The notes: a model not told the origin generated them from the letters alone. 64,000 bases of DNA from Paludisphaera soli (GCF_011064595.1 NZ_JAALJI010000001.1:726863-790862); one strand, 5' to 3'. Shown: positions 27,761 through 36,208, numbered from the stretch's first letter. Numbers and translations: made by a program.

Positions 27761-27970
27761 GTCGACCCGCGCCCATGAGACAGGAATCCCGACGAGCATC
27801 CATGCTTTAGCGACGTCGTTTCATGGCCGCCAGAGCGTCGAGGGGGTGTATGCTTACCATGATCGGCGAAGGGGGGCAATTCGAGTTAGCCGGCCTCCGA
27901 CCTTTCTCCAGTCCGCCCGATTCCTGTCCATCCCCGCGAGGAAATGACCCGTCCCCGCCCCCTGGCCCCC

Positions 27971-27999
27971 TTGCCGACGCGCTGGAAGGCTGGTATGAT
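27971..27999 (+). promoter_or_regulatory. Candidate sigma-70-type promoter of tRNA-Gly
   Basis: TTGCCG at 27971-27976 and TATGAT at 27994-27999 are separated by exactly 17 bases. The -10 ends 39 bases before the tRNA-Gly 5' end, leaving room for a short 5' leader. Confidence 0.6.
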
Positions 28000-28038
28000 T
28001 CCGCCATCTCGGGAAGATCCCAACTCCTTCTCGAATCC

Positions 28039-28110
<72 letters not shown>

Positions 28111-28227
28111 CTCGACACAACCCCAGCCGAACGCAAGGTTTGCGTACCACCGGACGGACGGTGTGCGGCCCCGAAAGCTTTCCGCGGACGTGGAATTTCC
28201 ACGACGCGGGCCGCTCTGGAGGCTCGC

Positions 28228-29415
28228 ATGCCCAGGTCGAAATCCCCCATCCCCGAGCTGAAGCTCCACAAGTCGTCCGGTCACGGTTACGTCCGGATCG
28301 ACGGCAGGCAGATGTTCCTCGGCAAGTTCGGCACCCTCGAGTGCCGGTCCAAGTATGAACGGACGATCGCGGAATGGCTCGCCCGCGACAGGCGGCCGGC
28401 CGTGGCCCCGCTGACGTGCTCCGTGTCCGAGGTCGTCGCGGCGTTCATGATGCACGCCGTCCGCTACTACCTCTCCTCGACCGGCGCCCCGACCGGCGAG
28501 GCCGACAACTTCAAGGACGCCCTCCGGCCCGTCCGTCGGCTCTACGGCGACCTCCCCGCGGCGGAGTTTCGGCAGGACGAGTTGAAGGCCGTGCGGGCGG
28601 CGATGGTCGACTCGGGGTTGAGCCGGTCCACGATCAACGCCCGGATCAATCGCGTCCGTCGGGTCTGGAAGTGGGCGGCCTCGGAGCGGCTGGTCCCGAC
28701 CGCGACCCACGCCGACCTCATGACGATCGAGCCGCTGCGCAGGAACCGGACCACCGCCCCGGAGGCCCCCGGGATCGGGCCCGTGGCCCTCGCGGACGTC
28801 GAGGCGGCCCTGCCTCACATGCCGGCGGCGGTGGCCGCGATGGTCCGGGTCCAGTACCTCTCGGGGTGCCGGGTCGGGGAGGTGCTGGCGATGCGGGGCG
28901 AGGACCTGGACCGGTCGTCGGACCCGTGGGTGTACCGGCCGCGCGGGCATAAGGGCTCCCATCGGGGCGACGACCGCATGATCGCGATCGGGCCCAGGGC
29001 GCAGGCCGTGCTCTCGCCCTTCCTGGGTCGCGCTCCTTCGAAGTACCTGTTCGACCCCGCCGAGTCGGCCCGTCCCGGCGCTCGGAGGATCCGGAACCGG
29101 TACGACCGCCGGGCCTACGCCCAGGCGATCGCCCGGGCCTGCGATCGGGCGTTCCCCCACCCGAGGCTTTCGGGCGCCCGGTTCACCAGGACCAGACGGC
29201 CGACCCCGATGGAGGCCGAGGAGCTGAAGGCGTGGCGGAAGCGGCACCGCTGGTCGCCCCTCCAGCTGCGGCACGCGGCCGCGTCGATGGTCCGCCGGGA
29301 GTTCGGCCTGGAGGCGGCCCAGGCGGTGCTCGGCCACGCCAAGGCGGACACGACGCAACTTTACGCCGAACGGCTCGACGGACTGGCCCGCGAGGTGGCG
29401 CGGGCCGTGGGGTGA
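28228..29415 (+). CDS. Tyrosine recombinase / integrase
   Basis: This encodes 395 residues. An N-terminal arm-binding and SAM-like core-binding region covers about residues 60-170. The catalytic domain shows the first Arg in SGCRVGEVL (residue ~215), the HxxR-type box in WSPLQLRHAAAS (residue ~345), and LGHAKADTTQLYAE, where the Tyr near residue 379 is the nucleophile. All core catalytic residues appear present, so it may be active. GGAGG lies 6 bases before the ATG. Its place next to tRNA-Gly indicates that it integrates the element there. Confidence 0.93.
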   Translation: MPRSKSPIPELKLHKSSGHGYVRIDGRQMFLGKFGTLECRSKYERTIAEWLARDRRPAVAPLTCSVSEVVAAFMMHAVRYYLSSTGAPTGEADNFKDALRPVRRLYGDLPAAEFRQDELKAVRAAMVDSGLSRSTINARINRVRRVWKWAASERLVPTATHADLMTIEPLRRNRTTAPEAPGIGPVALADVEAALPHMPAAVAAMVRVQYLSGCRVGEVLAMRGEDLDRSSDPWVYRPRGHKGSHRGDDRMIAIGPRAQAVLSPFLGRAPSKYLFDPAESARPGARRIRNRYDRRAYAQAIARACDRAFPHPRLSGARFTRTRRPTPMEAEELKAWRKRHRWSPLQLRHAAASMVRREFGLEAAQAVLGHAKADTTQLYAERLDGLAREVARAVG

Positions 29416-29422
29416 CCGCCGC

Positions 29423-29707
29423 TCAGAGGCCGATGGCGTCCAGGTAGGCCTCGGCCTTGGCGTGGGAGGACGTCCGCGACGGGCGGGCCTCCCCGCCGGA
29501 CCTCACGGTGCAGGCCGACCTGAACCGCTCGATGGCCTCGATGGTGGTCGTCCACCTCCCCCCCATCCTGGAGGCCTCGAGCTTGACGACGCCCTGCGGC
29601 GTCCGGACGCCCCGGGTGATGTGCCGGATGATCGTGCCTGTGTGGGTGCCGCCGGGATAGAACCTGGCGGCCTGGGCGACGGTGAGGGGCTGTTGCGGGT
29701 CGGTCAC
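29423..29707 (-). CDS. DUF1580 / excisionase-like small DNA-binding protein
   Basis: This encodes 94 residues from a GTG start at 29707, supported by AGGAGA 7 bases upstream. The core LTVAQAARFYPGGTHTGTI followed by a WTTTIEAIERF segment matches DUF1580, a winged-helix-like domain common in planctomycete genomes and often next to integrases. An excisionase or regulator role is inferred from size, fold type and its convergent position 7 bases from the integrase stop. Confidence 0.8.
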   Translation of the reverse strand: MTDPQQPLTVAQAARFYPGGTHTGTIIRHITRGVRTPQGVVKLEASRMGGRWTTTIEAIERFRSACTVRSGGEARPSRTSSHAKAEAYLDAIGL

Positions 29708-29876
29708 GTCGGCGTCTCCTCGGTGCGGCCCCCTGCGATCCGCGGTGGCCATGCAAGACTTCTAAGCGGACGCCCCGATCTGCACGTAGCCCAACCTGGC
29801 GCGACCACGCCCGGCGGCGGGCCGGGCGGTGGAATTAGATTGTCAGGATTCAAAATTATGTTCACTAGTTGCACCT

Positions 29877-30447
29877 TCAGCGGACCCAGGCCCACGCGCG
29901 GCCGGTCTGGATCCGCCTGATCGAGATGGGGGTCGACTCCGTAATCGAGGGCTATCGCCCGGTAGCTCTCGCGACGCGGCGACAGCCAGCAGCGGATCGC
30001 GCGGACGTGGTCCTCGGAGAGCTTGGCGTCGCGGTGGCGGGCCCCCCGGATGAGCAGCCCGAGGGCCGAGGCCCGTCGGATGTTCTAGCAGTGTGAGACC
30101 CACTCCAATTTCGACGGGGCGTCGGCGGTCTTGACCCCGTCGAAGTGATCGACCTCGGGGCGACCCGTCGGGGCGGGACCGTGGACGGCTTCCGCGACCA
30201 GACGATGCGACAGGATGGTGCGGTGGCCGCAGGTGACCTGGCGATAGCCGGAAGTATCGAGCCGCCTCCTGAGGATCCGGCAGTCCCGGGCCCGGCGGAA
30301 CCGGCCCAGGTCGGAGGCCTGCAGCGCGGGCTCGGCGGGGACGCCCCGCCAGGTCTCGGAGTCGCCGGGCATGCCGGCGGGGGAGCCTAGGGGGGAGATG
30401 CGGGCGACGGCTGGGCGGGCGGGGGCGATGGCGGCGCTTGTGTTCAT
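29877..30447 (-). pseudogene. Decayed HNH endonuclease gene
   Basis: From the ATG at 30447 (GAGGAAG 7 bases upstream) the frame encodes an N-terminal variable region and an HNH-type core: ILSHRLVAEAVHG, then VDHFDGVKTADAPSKLEWV. An in-frame TAG at 30085-30087 ends it at residue 120. Beyond the stop, the same frame continues with a family-like NIRRASALGLLIRG and DAKLSEDHVRAIRCW. A second lesion at the G5 run 29928-29932 then shifts the frame, after which IQTGRAWAWVR and a TGA at 29877-29879 complete the expected C-terminus. Two lesions argue for a pseudogene; the homopolymer one alone could be a sequencing error. Confidence 0.75.
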
Positions 30448-30506
30448 GGCGAGCTTCCTCGCTCGTTCGGGGGGTCTGTCGTCGGGTGCGAAGCGGGAAG
30501 TCAGGC

Positions 30507-31091
30507 TTAGGGGGCCGAGCGGTCGAACCGGGCGGCCAGCGACCAGTTGTCCTCGCACCATTCGGCGTACTCCTCGATGTCGTAGTCGTGGTCGAGCATC
30601 CGCAGGTGGACGTCGCACTCGGCGTCAGCCAGCTCCTCGGGCGTCCTCGCGCCGACCCCCTCGGCGTACTGCGCGACGTGGAGCAGCTCGTGGGCGACGA
30701 TCTGCTCGAAGATCCGGTCGGGCATCTCGGCCACGTCCCGCGCGAACCGCAGAACGTGGCCCTCGCAGCTGCACACGCCCCAGCAATGGACCCCCGTGAT
30801 GTTGTGCCTGAGGTCGACGGGGTCGACCAGGGAGATGTACGGGAGCGGCCCCTCGAGGTCGTACGGCGACCCGTCGGGATTGCGCCAGTCGACGTAGAAG
30901 TCGTCGTCCCAGTAATCCAGGATGCCGCGACGCTCTCCAGGGGAGAAGCGACGCCAGGCGGCCTGGACGGCCGTTCGGAGACGGCGGGCGAGGAGGCGGT
31001 CGGACCGACGGCCTTGCACACCCAGGATGCCGTGGCGCGGCAGGGCGTAAAGGAGGTGGCGGGGGGCGGGTTCGGCGATGGTGGGGTCCAT
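30507..31091 (-). CDS. Uncharacterised protein with HExxH zinc-peptidase motif
   Basis: This encodes 194 residues. HELLH at residues 134-138 sits in a helix-like context (IFEQIVAHELLHVAQYA). It is followed 14 residues later by EELADAECD, an arrangement like the third zinc ligand of gluzincin or neutral zinc peptidases. No signal peptide is seen. It shares its first seven residues (MDPTIAE) and 5' leader with the gene at 31511. An immunity, anti-repressor or host-takeover protease are possibilities; none can be read from sequence. Confidence 0.7.
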   Translation of the reverse strand: MDPTIAEPAPRHLLYALPRHGILGVQGRRSDRLLARRLRTAVQAAWRRFSPGERRGILDYWDDDFYVDWRNPDGSPYDLEGPLPYISLVDPVDLRHNITGVHCWGVCSCEGHVLRFARDVAEMPDRIFEQIVAHELLHVAQYAEGVGARTPEELADAECDVHLRMLDHDYDIEEYAEWCEDNWSLAARFDRSAP

Positions 31092-31157
31092 GGCGGGCTC
31101 CTGGGGGTGGAAGGGGGCCCCGCCCAGGATGGGCGGGGCGAGGGAAGAGAAGGGTCA
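31071..31157. repeat. Intergenic leader repeat, copy A, with hairpin
   Basis: The segment runs from the stop codon of the upstream gene (31155-31157) through the first seven codons of the gene at 30507-31091. It is similar to copy B at 31814-31901. It contains a perfect 8-bp hairpin, CCCCGCCC (31118-31125) and GGGCGGGG (31131-31138), with a 5-base loop. The start-codon end (31071-31093) is identical in both copies. Confidence 0.75.
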
Positions 31158-31481
31158 GGCGGAGGGGGCGGTCGGCTTCGGGTTCATGCTCTCGGCCTGC
31201 TCCAGGACGTCCCGGCGGACGATGCACCCCGGGAGGCCGGCCGGGAACATCCGGCAGGTGTCGGAGTAAGGGTCGCTAGCGAAGTCGACGGCCAGCATCG
31301 GGCCGGCGATCTCGCGGACGACGCGGGCCGCGATGCGGACGTCGGGGTACTTCTGGGCGGCCTCGTCGACGGCGTCCATGACGTCCTCGACCAGCCTCGC
31401 CGCGAGGGCGCCGTGGAGGGCGGGGTCGACGTGGCCGGGGGTGGTGTAGAGGCTGACGCTGGGGGCGGTGGTGGTGGACAT
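31155..31481 (-). CDS. Hypothetical protein of the integrative element
   Basis: This encodes 108 residues starting MSTTTAPSVSLYTTPGHVDP. It has a predicted helical N-terminal half (ALAARLVEDVMDAVDEAAQ) and a C-terminal part with two cysteines (DTCRMFPAGLPGCIV). No domain is recognised. AAGGA precedes the ATG by about 7 bases, and codon use fits the region. It lies between two other short orphan genes of the same orientation. Confidence 0.65.
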   Translation of the reverse strand: MSTTTAPSVSLYTTPGHVDPALHGALAARLVEDVMDAVDEAAQKYPDVRIAARVVREIAGPMLAVDFASDPYSDTCRMFPAGLPGCIVRRDVLEQAESMNPKPTAPSA

Positions 31482-31510
31482 GGTCTGTTCCTTTTCGTTG
31501 GGGGAAGGGA

Positions 31511-31834
31511 TCAGGCCGAGGCGAGGACGCGCTCGTGGAATTCCTGGAGCAGGCGGAGGACCAGGGCGGCGGCGGCCTCGGGGTCGGCCGGGAGCTGGAT
31601 CGGGAGGCTGAGGTGCTGGGCCGTGCCGTCCTCGTAGTCGAGGCGGGCGACGAGGCGGCCGCCGGCGATCTCGACGAAGCAGCCCGAGAAGACGTCGTAT
31701 TCGACTTCGCTCGGCCAGGTGGAGTCGAGGACGTAGGCGACGGGGTCGGCGGCGCGGCGGGCGTTGTTGCGGGCGTAGACGGCGGCGAGGCGGGCGGCGT
31801 GTTCGACTTCGAGTTCGGCGATGGTGGGGTCCAT
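31511..31834 (-). CDS. Hypothetical protein of the integrative element
   Basis: This encodes 107 residues starting MDPTIAELEVEHAARLAAVY, followed by a beta-rich middle (FVEIAGGRLVARLDYEDG) and a C-terminal helix. No known domain is recognised. The first seven residues and the 5' leader are shared with the HExxH gene at 30507. It is 29 bases upstream of the 31155 gene and probably co-transcribed with it. Confidence 0.65.
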   Translation of the reverse strand: MDPTIAELEVEHAARLAAVYARNNARRAADPVAYVLDSTWPSEVEYDVFSGCFVEIAGGRLVARLDYEDGTAQHLSLPIQLPADPEAAAALVLRLLQEFHERVLASA

Positions 31835-31901
31835 GGTGCGGGTCTCCTGGTTCGAGGAGGAGGGCCCCGACCGACGTGGGCGGGGCGTGGGGGGAGGGTC
31901 A
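31814..31901. repeat. Intergenic leader repeat, copy B, with hairpin
   Basis: This second copy spans the stop of the RecA-like ATPase gene (31899-31901) to codon 7 of the gene at 31511-31834. Its hairpin CCCCGACC (31865-31872) and GGGCGGGG (31878-31885) has the same 5-base loop as copy A, with one mismatch. Confidence 0.75.
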
Positions 31902-33917
31902 GAACGACTGGTCGCGGTCGCCGGACTCGGCGGGGGGCATGGCTTCCTCGGCCATCTGGCAAATCAGGTCGATCCTGTCGGCCTGGTCGGCGGGGGAGAG
32001 GTGGCCGGGGATCGAGACCGGGACGTGCCCGGGGACGCCCAGGAGCCGGAGCGTCCAGCCGCCGCGGTGGTCGGGGCGGAGCTCGGGGTGGAGGCCCGGG
32101 AAGCAGTCGAGGCCGGCCTTGATCAAGCGAGGGAGCTTGGCGGCGGGGGCGACCGGTTCGGGGGCCGGCTCGGAGACCTCTTCGACGATCGGCTCGGGCG
32201 TCGGGGCGACGGGCTCGGCGGCGGCCCTGGCGGCGGCCCGCTGGGCCATGATGCGGCGGGCCTGCTCGAGGGGGGAGTCGGGGTCCGGCGGGGGGGCCGG
32301 AGGGGGCGTCGGGGGGGCGGCTTCGGTGGTCGTGGGGGCCGGGACCAACGACAGCCGGCAGAAGCGACCGGCGGCGTCGGGACGGGCGGCGACGACCCCG
32401 GAGCGGACCTCGCTGGGCGCGACGGGGGGCCTGCCTTCCTCCGAGGCCCAGCGGTCGTACGTCGAGGCGACTTCCTCCCAGGGCGTCGGGGGTCCGGGGA
32501 CCAGGGCGACCCGGGCGAACGCGGCGACGGCGTCGTCGGCGTCGAGGCTGCGGACCGTGTAGTAGGTCAGCGGCTTCGTGCGGCCGGGCAGCGTGCGGGG
32601 GTCCTCGGCGATCCGGATCCGGCCCAGGTCCGCGAGGCTGGGGGCCCCCCTGTTGATCCGCTTGACGGCGCGGTCGAGGATCCTCCGATTCTTCGGGCGG
32701 CCGTCGGCGTCGGCCTCGCCGACGCGCTCGGGGCCGGCGGCCTTCAGGACGTCGTAGTAGCTGGGCGCCTCGTCGCGACCCCGGAGGTACCCGACGAGCC
32801 ACCGGGCGAACGCGTCCTCGGCCTCGGCGGGCCTGGAGCCGTCGTCGTAGGCGGGCGAGAACTCGACTCCGGCCTCGGCGTGGGTGACGAGCAGGGCCGG
32901 CCTGCGGGGGAGGTTCGTCTCGTCGACCTTCAGGCGGAGGTGCTCGATGTCGCCCTCGTTCAACCTCTCCAGCGACCAGAGGATCCGGGCCCGCTCGAGG
33001 ATGCGGCGGCCGAGGGCCCCGCCCTGGGCGTTCTGGTGGATCAGGACGAGCAGCGAGAGGCCCTTCCGGGTCGCGACGTCCATGAGCGGGTCGAGCATCC
33101 GCTTCATCTCGTCGGGCTTGTTGAGGCTGAGGTTGGACGCGTAGGTCAGCGTGTCCACGACCAGCAGCTTGTAGCTCGGGTCGTCGTCGACCAGGTACTC
33201 GATCGTGAGCGGGAGCCTCTCGTCCTCGAGGTCGAAGACCCGCGACCCGGTCTCGTCCTCGGGGTCGTTCGGGATCGTGACGGCGTCCTGGATCCCGAGC
33301 CGCTCCAGCTCCTCCTCGATCTCGAGCGTGTTCTTGTCGTAGGGCAGGATCAGGGCCTTCGCCCCGACGTGCTCGTTGGGGGCCCCGTCCGGCCAGGCGT
33401 CGTCCCGGTGCATCGCCTTGATGAGGCTGAGGTACGTCCGGGTCTTGCCGTGCTTCGGGGGGGACTTGAGCATGCTCATCTCGCCCCGGATCAGCCAGTC
33501 GGGCCAGAGGTGCGTGAGCCTGCCCAGGGCCTCGGCGACCTGCTTCGGCTTGCGGCCCTTGTAGCCCGAGGCCTTCAGGGACTCCACGAAGGCGTCGCGG
33601 TGCTTGCGGCCCTCGCGGGCCTTGCGGTCGCCGCCGGCGGCCCTGGCCGACTCCCGGGCGGCCTTGGCGGCCTCCTCGGCGGCCTTCGCTTCGGCCTCGC
33701 GGCGGTCCTTCTCCTCGGCCGCGGCCTTCCAGCCTCCGGACGTCGGCGGGGGGCCCTCGTCGGGCGGCGGGGGGATCGGGCCGGTCCGGCCGGCGGCCCC
33801 GAAGGGGGGCGGCGGGGGAACCCAGCCGGGGGCGGCGTGGGGGTGGCCGTTGGGGGCTGCGGAATCGGCGCGGTGTTCCGCGTTGCCGGACGCGGTGGGC
33901 GTGGTATGATCAATCAC
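31899..33917 (-). CDS. RecA-like AAA (AAA_25/RepA-type) ATPase
   Basis: This encodes 672 residues from a GTG at 33917, supported by AAAGGA 9 bases upstream. The N-terminus is Pro-rich, then a charged coiled coil (residues ~65-110). A RecA-like ATPase follows with Walker A SPPKHGKTRTYLSL near residue 155 and Walker B YKLLVVDTL near residue 251. A winged-helix-like region and a Pro/Ala-rich linker come before a small C-terminal domain. Plasmid RepA/RSF1010-type helicases and phage ATPases share the core. Paired with the primase-like gene it probably forms the element's replication module. Confidence 0.8.
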   Translation of the reverse strand: MIDHTTPTASGNAEHRADSAAPNGHPHAAPGWVPPPPPFGAAGRTGPIPPPPDEGPPPTSGGWKAAAEEKDRREAEAKAAEEAAKAARESARAAGGDRKAREGRKHRDAFVESLKASGYKGRKPKQVAEALGRLTHLWPDWLIRGEMSMLKSPPKHGKTRTYLSLIKAMHRDDAWPDGAPNEHVGAKALILPYDKNTLEIEEELERLGIQDAVTIPNDPEDETGSRVFDLEDERLPLTIEYLVDDDPSYKLLVVDTLTYASNLSLNKPDEMKRMLDPLMDVATRKGLSLLVLIHQNAQGGALGRRILERARILWSLERLNEGDIEHLRLKVDETNLPRRPALLVTHAEAGVEFSPAYDDGSRPAEAEDAFARWLVGYLRGRDEAPSYYDVLKAAGPERVGEADADGRPKNRRILDRAVKRINRGAPSLADLGRIRIAEDPRTLPGRTKPLTYYTVRSLDADDAVAAFARVALVPGPPTPWEEVASTYDRWASEEGRPPVAPSEVRSGVVAARPDAAGRFCRLSLVPAPTTTEAAPPTPPPAPPPDPDSPLEQARRIMAQRAAARAAAEPVAPTPEPIVEEVSEPAPEPVAPAAKLPRLIKAGLDCFPGLHPELRPDHRGGWTLRLLGVPGHVPVSIPGHLSPADQADRIDLICQMAEEAMPPAESGDRDQSF

Positions 33918-33937
33918 AGCTGGTTTTCCTTTCGTTT

Positions 33938-33973
33938 CCCCGGTCGCCCGCCACAGGCGCCCGGGGATTTTTT
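33938..33973 (+). terminator. Candidate intrinsic terminator on the + strand
   Basis: CCCCGG (33938-33943) pairs with CCGGGG (33961-33966), the stem extending inward through CGCC/GGCG with one mismatch. A run of six T (33968-33973) follows on the + strand. All genes around it are leftward, so it would stop rightward (antisense) transcription. On the leftward transcript the same hairpin sits just upstream of the ATPase ribosome-binding site. Confidence 0.5.
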
Positions 33974-34024
33974 CTTTGCGAATCCGTTCGCGGCGGCCGC
34001 AGTGGCCGCCGGGTTCCTCCGAAC

Positions 34025-35206
34025 TTACCAGGAGCCCGAGAAGCGCCCGGAGGCCGAGTCGAACTTCCGGGCGTAGCCCCGGGCCCAGGCCTCCCGGAGC
34101 CGGTCCTCCATCGCCCGCTTCGAGCCGACGGCCGCCCTGGCGCCCTCGAGCTTGTGAAGCAGGCCCTCCTCGTCCCACGGCGGGTCGGCGTAGAGGTCGT
34201 TGTAACGCTCGAGCAACTCGAGCTGCTCGTCCTCGTCCTCGACGCCGGCCTCGATCACGAGGCAGGCCGCGTGGAAGGTCGCGTTGGAGCCGCCGTGGCC
34301 CTCGATCGCCGGCCCGACCTTCTTCTCGAAGTCCTCCTCGATCCGAGCGTCGCGGTAGGCCCTCCAGGACGCCTCCTCGTCGTCGTCCAGGTCGTCGAGG
34401 TCGAAGCCCCGCTCGGCCCGCCTGGCGGCCCGCTCGAGCCGTTCGGCGACGTCGGCGGCGTGCAGCTCGCCGCCGATCCGGGCGAGCCGGTCGAGGAGCT
34501 CGTCGGGGAGCATGGCGGCGACCAGCGTCGGGTCGGTCGTGACCCGTTCCACCCGGCCGCACTCGGAGGGGGCGCAGATGTAGCTCGACGCCTTCCTGAC
34601 CAGCTCGCCGCCCTTCCGCTTGTATCCCCCGAGGTGGAGCTCGACGCGGGGGTGGCTGTCGTAGGTGGGACTCGAGAGGAGCTCGTGGAAGGCCGCGCCG
34701 AACTCGGTCGGGATCGTCGCCAGGATCTTGGGACCGCGCCTGGACTCGAGGGCGGGCGTCGAAGGCATCGGGCCGAGGAAGTCGGCGTGCTGGGCGAAGG
34801 CGTCGGCCCGGCTCGGACCCCAGGGGTCGGCCTTGTCAGCGTCGGCCTCGCAGGTCACCAGCCAGGAGCCGTCGGGACCCGTGCCGGGGCCGGTGATGAC
34901 GGCCAGGTTCGACCAGGGGCGCTCCTTGACGGCGGCCCGGAAGGCGGACTCGGAGTTGATCCCGCGGAGGTGCCAGGCCTCGTCGTAAGGGTGCTTGCCG
35001 TCATCGATGCAACGCATCAGGAGTTGGACCGTGTACCCAGCCCCAATCCAGCGGAGGCCCTCTTCCAGAAGGATGGGGACGCGGGAGGTGGCCCTGGCCA
35101 GGACGACCGAGCGGGCTTTGTAGTGCAGCTGGGGGTCGTCCGTGACGACGGCGGGCCACTCCAGGAGGAGGCCGCGGCGGATGGGGGCGGGGTCCTGTTC
35201 AGCCAC
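34025..35206 (-). CDS. Putative primase-polymerase-like replication protein
   Basis: This encodes 393 residues from GTG at 35206, with GGAGG 6 bases upstream. The central part (residues ~60-220) has the pattern of bifunctional primase/polymerase domains: WSNLAVITGPGTGPDG, LVTCEADADKAD, RRGPKILATIPTEF and HPRVELHLGGYKRKGG. The expected catalytic acidic pair would be in CEADAD. An acidic C-terminal region follows, with FDLDDLDDDEE. The assignment is by pattern only. It overlaps the small upstream gene by 8 bases and precedes the RecA-like ATPase gene. Confidence 0.65.
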   Translation of the reverse strand: MAEQDPAPIRRGLLLEWPAVVTDDPQLHYKARSVVLARATSRVPILLEEGLRWIGAGYTVQLLMRCIDDGKHPYDEAWHLRGINSESAFRAAVKERPWSNLAVITGPGTGPDGSWLVTCEADADKADPWGPSRADAFAQHADFLGPMPSTPALESRRGPKILATIPTEFGAAFHELLSSPTYDSHPRVELHLGGYKRKGGELVRKASSYICAPSECGRVERVTTDPTLVAAMLPDELLDRLARIGGELHAADVAERLERAARRAERGFDLDDLDDDEEASWRAYRDARIEEDFEKKVGPAIEGHGGSNATFHAACLVIEAGVEDEDEQLELLERYNDLYADPPWDEEGLLHKLEGARAAVGSKRAMEDRLREAWARGYARKFDSASGRFSGSW

Positions 35207-35402
35207 GGTCGGCCTCCGGGGGGAGCGATTGGATCGCCCCGTAGAGGAAGTCCTTGAAAATTTGGGTCATCGACGCCCCGCCCGGGTAGCGGTGCCGGAT
35301 CCAGCGTTCGAGGACGACCATGTCGGCCTCGGAAAGAACGACCGGCCGTTGCTTGCTTCCCTTGCGGGCCGGCTTAGGGGCGTCGGGGGTCGGGTCGGAC
35401 AT
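35199..35402 (-). CDS. Small basic protein, possible DNA-binding regulator
   Basis: This encodes 67 residues starting MSDPTPDAPKPARKGSKQR. The ATG at 35402 is supported by AAGGAG 8 bases upstream; a longer frame with a Pro-rich extension is rejected. The core VVLSEADMVVLERWIRHRYPG followed by a predicted helix could be a ribbon-helix-helix or helix-turn-helix unit. It is first in the leftward replication-type operon, directly beside the inverted-repeat region, a usual place for a copy-control or autoregulator gene. Confidence 0.65.
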   Translation of the reverse strand: MSDPTPDAPKPARKGSKQRPVVLSEADMVVLERWIRHRYPGGASMTQIFKDFLYGAIQSLPPEADRG

Positions 35403-36208
35403 GGGTGGACTCCTTGGTGGTGGTCGATTGTCAGTCGTTGTCACTGCTCTCTACTTATAGTATCTCAGTACTTTCCAAGGATTACAAGAATTGGGGACGA
35501 TAATTCTGGAAACTTTCTCCCGGAGAAGGGCGAGCCGGCGCCGGACCAGGGACGGGCGGCCCGATCCAGGCCAATCCTGGTGAGAACCGGTACCCAGGAT
35601 TGGTGGTTCCCTATGATCCCCTTGTCTGATGACCCAGCCGACGTAATGTGTTACATGATGGTGGTTTGTATTGGGTCACATCATTTATGAACATCTGACC
35701 CAGAACATTTGCGGACGCCATCTTCGGCCGTTCCAGGGGTGGGTCAGGCAGGAAGGGCCGCCAGCCCAGCCAGGGACCCAGGTTTGACAACTGTCGGGGA
35801 AATGGGTCAGATGTTCCGAAATGATGTGACCCAATACAAGTCATTGCCGCGTAAGGCTTTTCCATGTTCTGGGTCATGCACAATGGGATATATAGGCGCG
35901 GTGGATTCTCGCCCCCTCCCACCTCCCGCATCCAGCACCCCCACCCGTTCCCGGCCCGCCCCATCTCCCGCCCTCGGGACATCCCCCCGACCGCCCGCTT
36001 GGAGACGGCTGCGCGCAAGCGCACCCAGCGGAAGGGCTTTCCCCCTCCCGTCGCTGGGCCGTCCAGGCCGGCGGCCGAGCGGGGACGCGAGCGGCGTGGG
36101 GACGATCGCACCTCCTGTCGCGGCGTGCCGGCCCATCGGCATGGCTTGCGACCGGTCCGGACGGCCGCTAGGGGGGCGTCAAGGCCCCGGCCCCCCGGGG
36201 CGGAGACG
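35403..36208. other. Non-coding stretch with repeats; possible origin or control region
   Basis: No convincing gene is seen in these ~800 bases. The first half is relatively AT-rich and repeat-rich, with TGGGTCA/TGACCCA boxes and the inverted repeat annotated separately. The second half is C-rich, and its long open frame has low-complexity Pro/Arg/His content, which I regard as chance. The stretch separates the leftward replication-type operon from the degraded right end. Confidence 0.55.
35666..35839. repeat. Long inverted repeat with TGACCC boxes
   Basis: Bases 35668-35702 are the reverse complement of 35803-35837 with only two adjacent mismatches over 35 bases, and the pairing extends two more bases outward on each side. 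The spacer is 100 bases. A second inverted pair, TGACCCAGAACAT at 35696-35708 and its complement at 35864-35876, overlaps the left arm. Further GGGTCA or TGACCC boxes occur near 35630 and 35740. This could be an iteron-like origin, an operator array or a transposable-element end. Confidence 0.85.
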
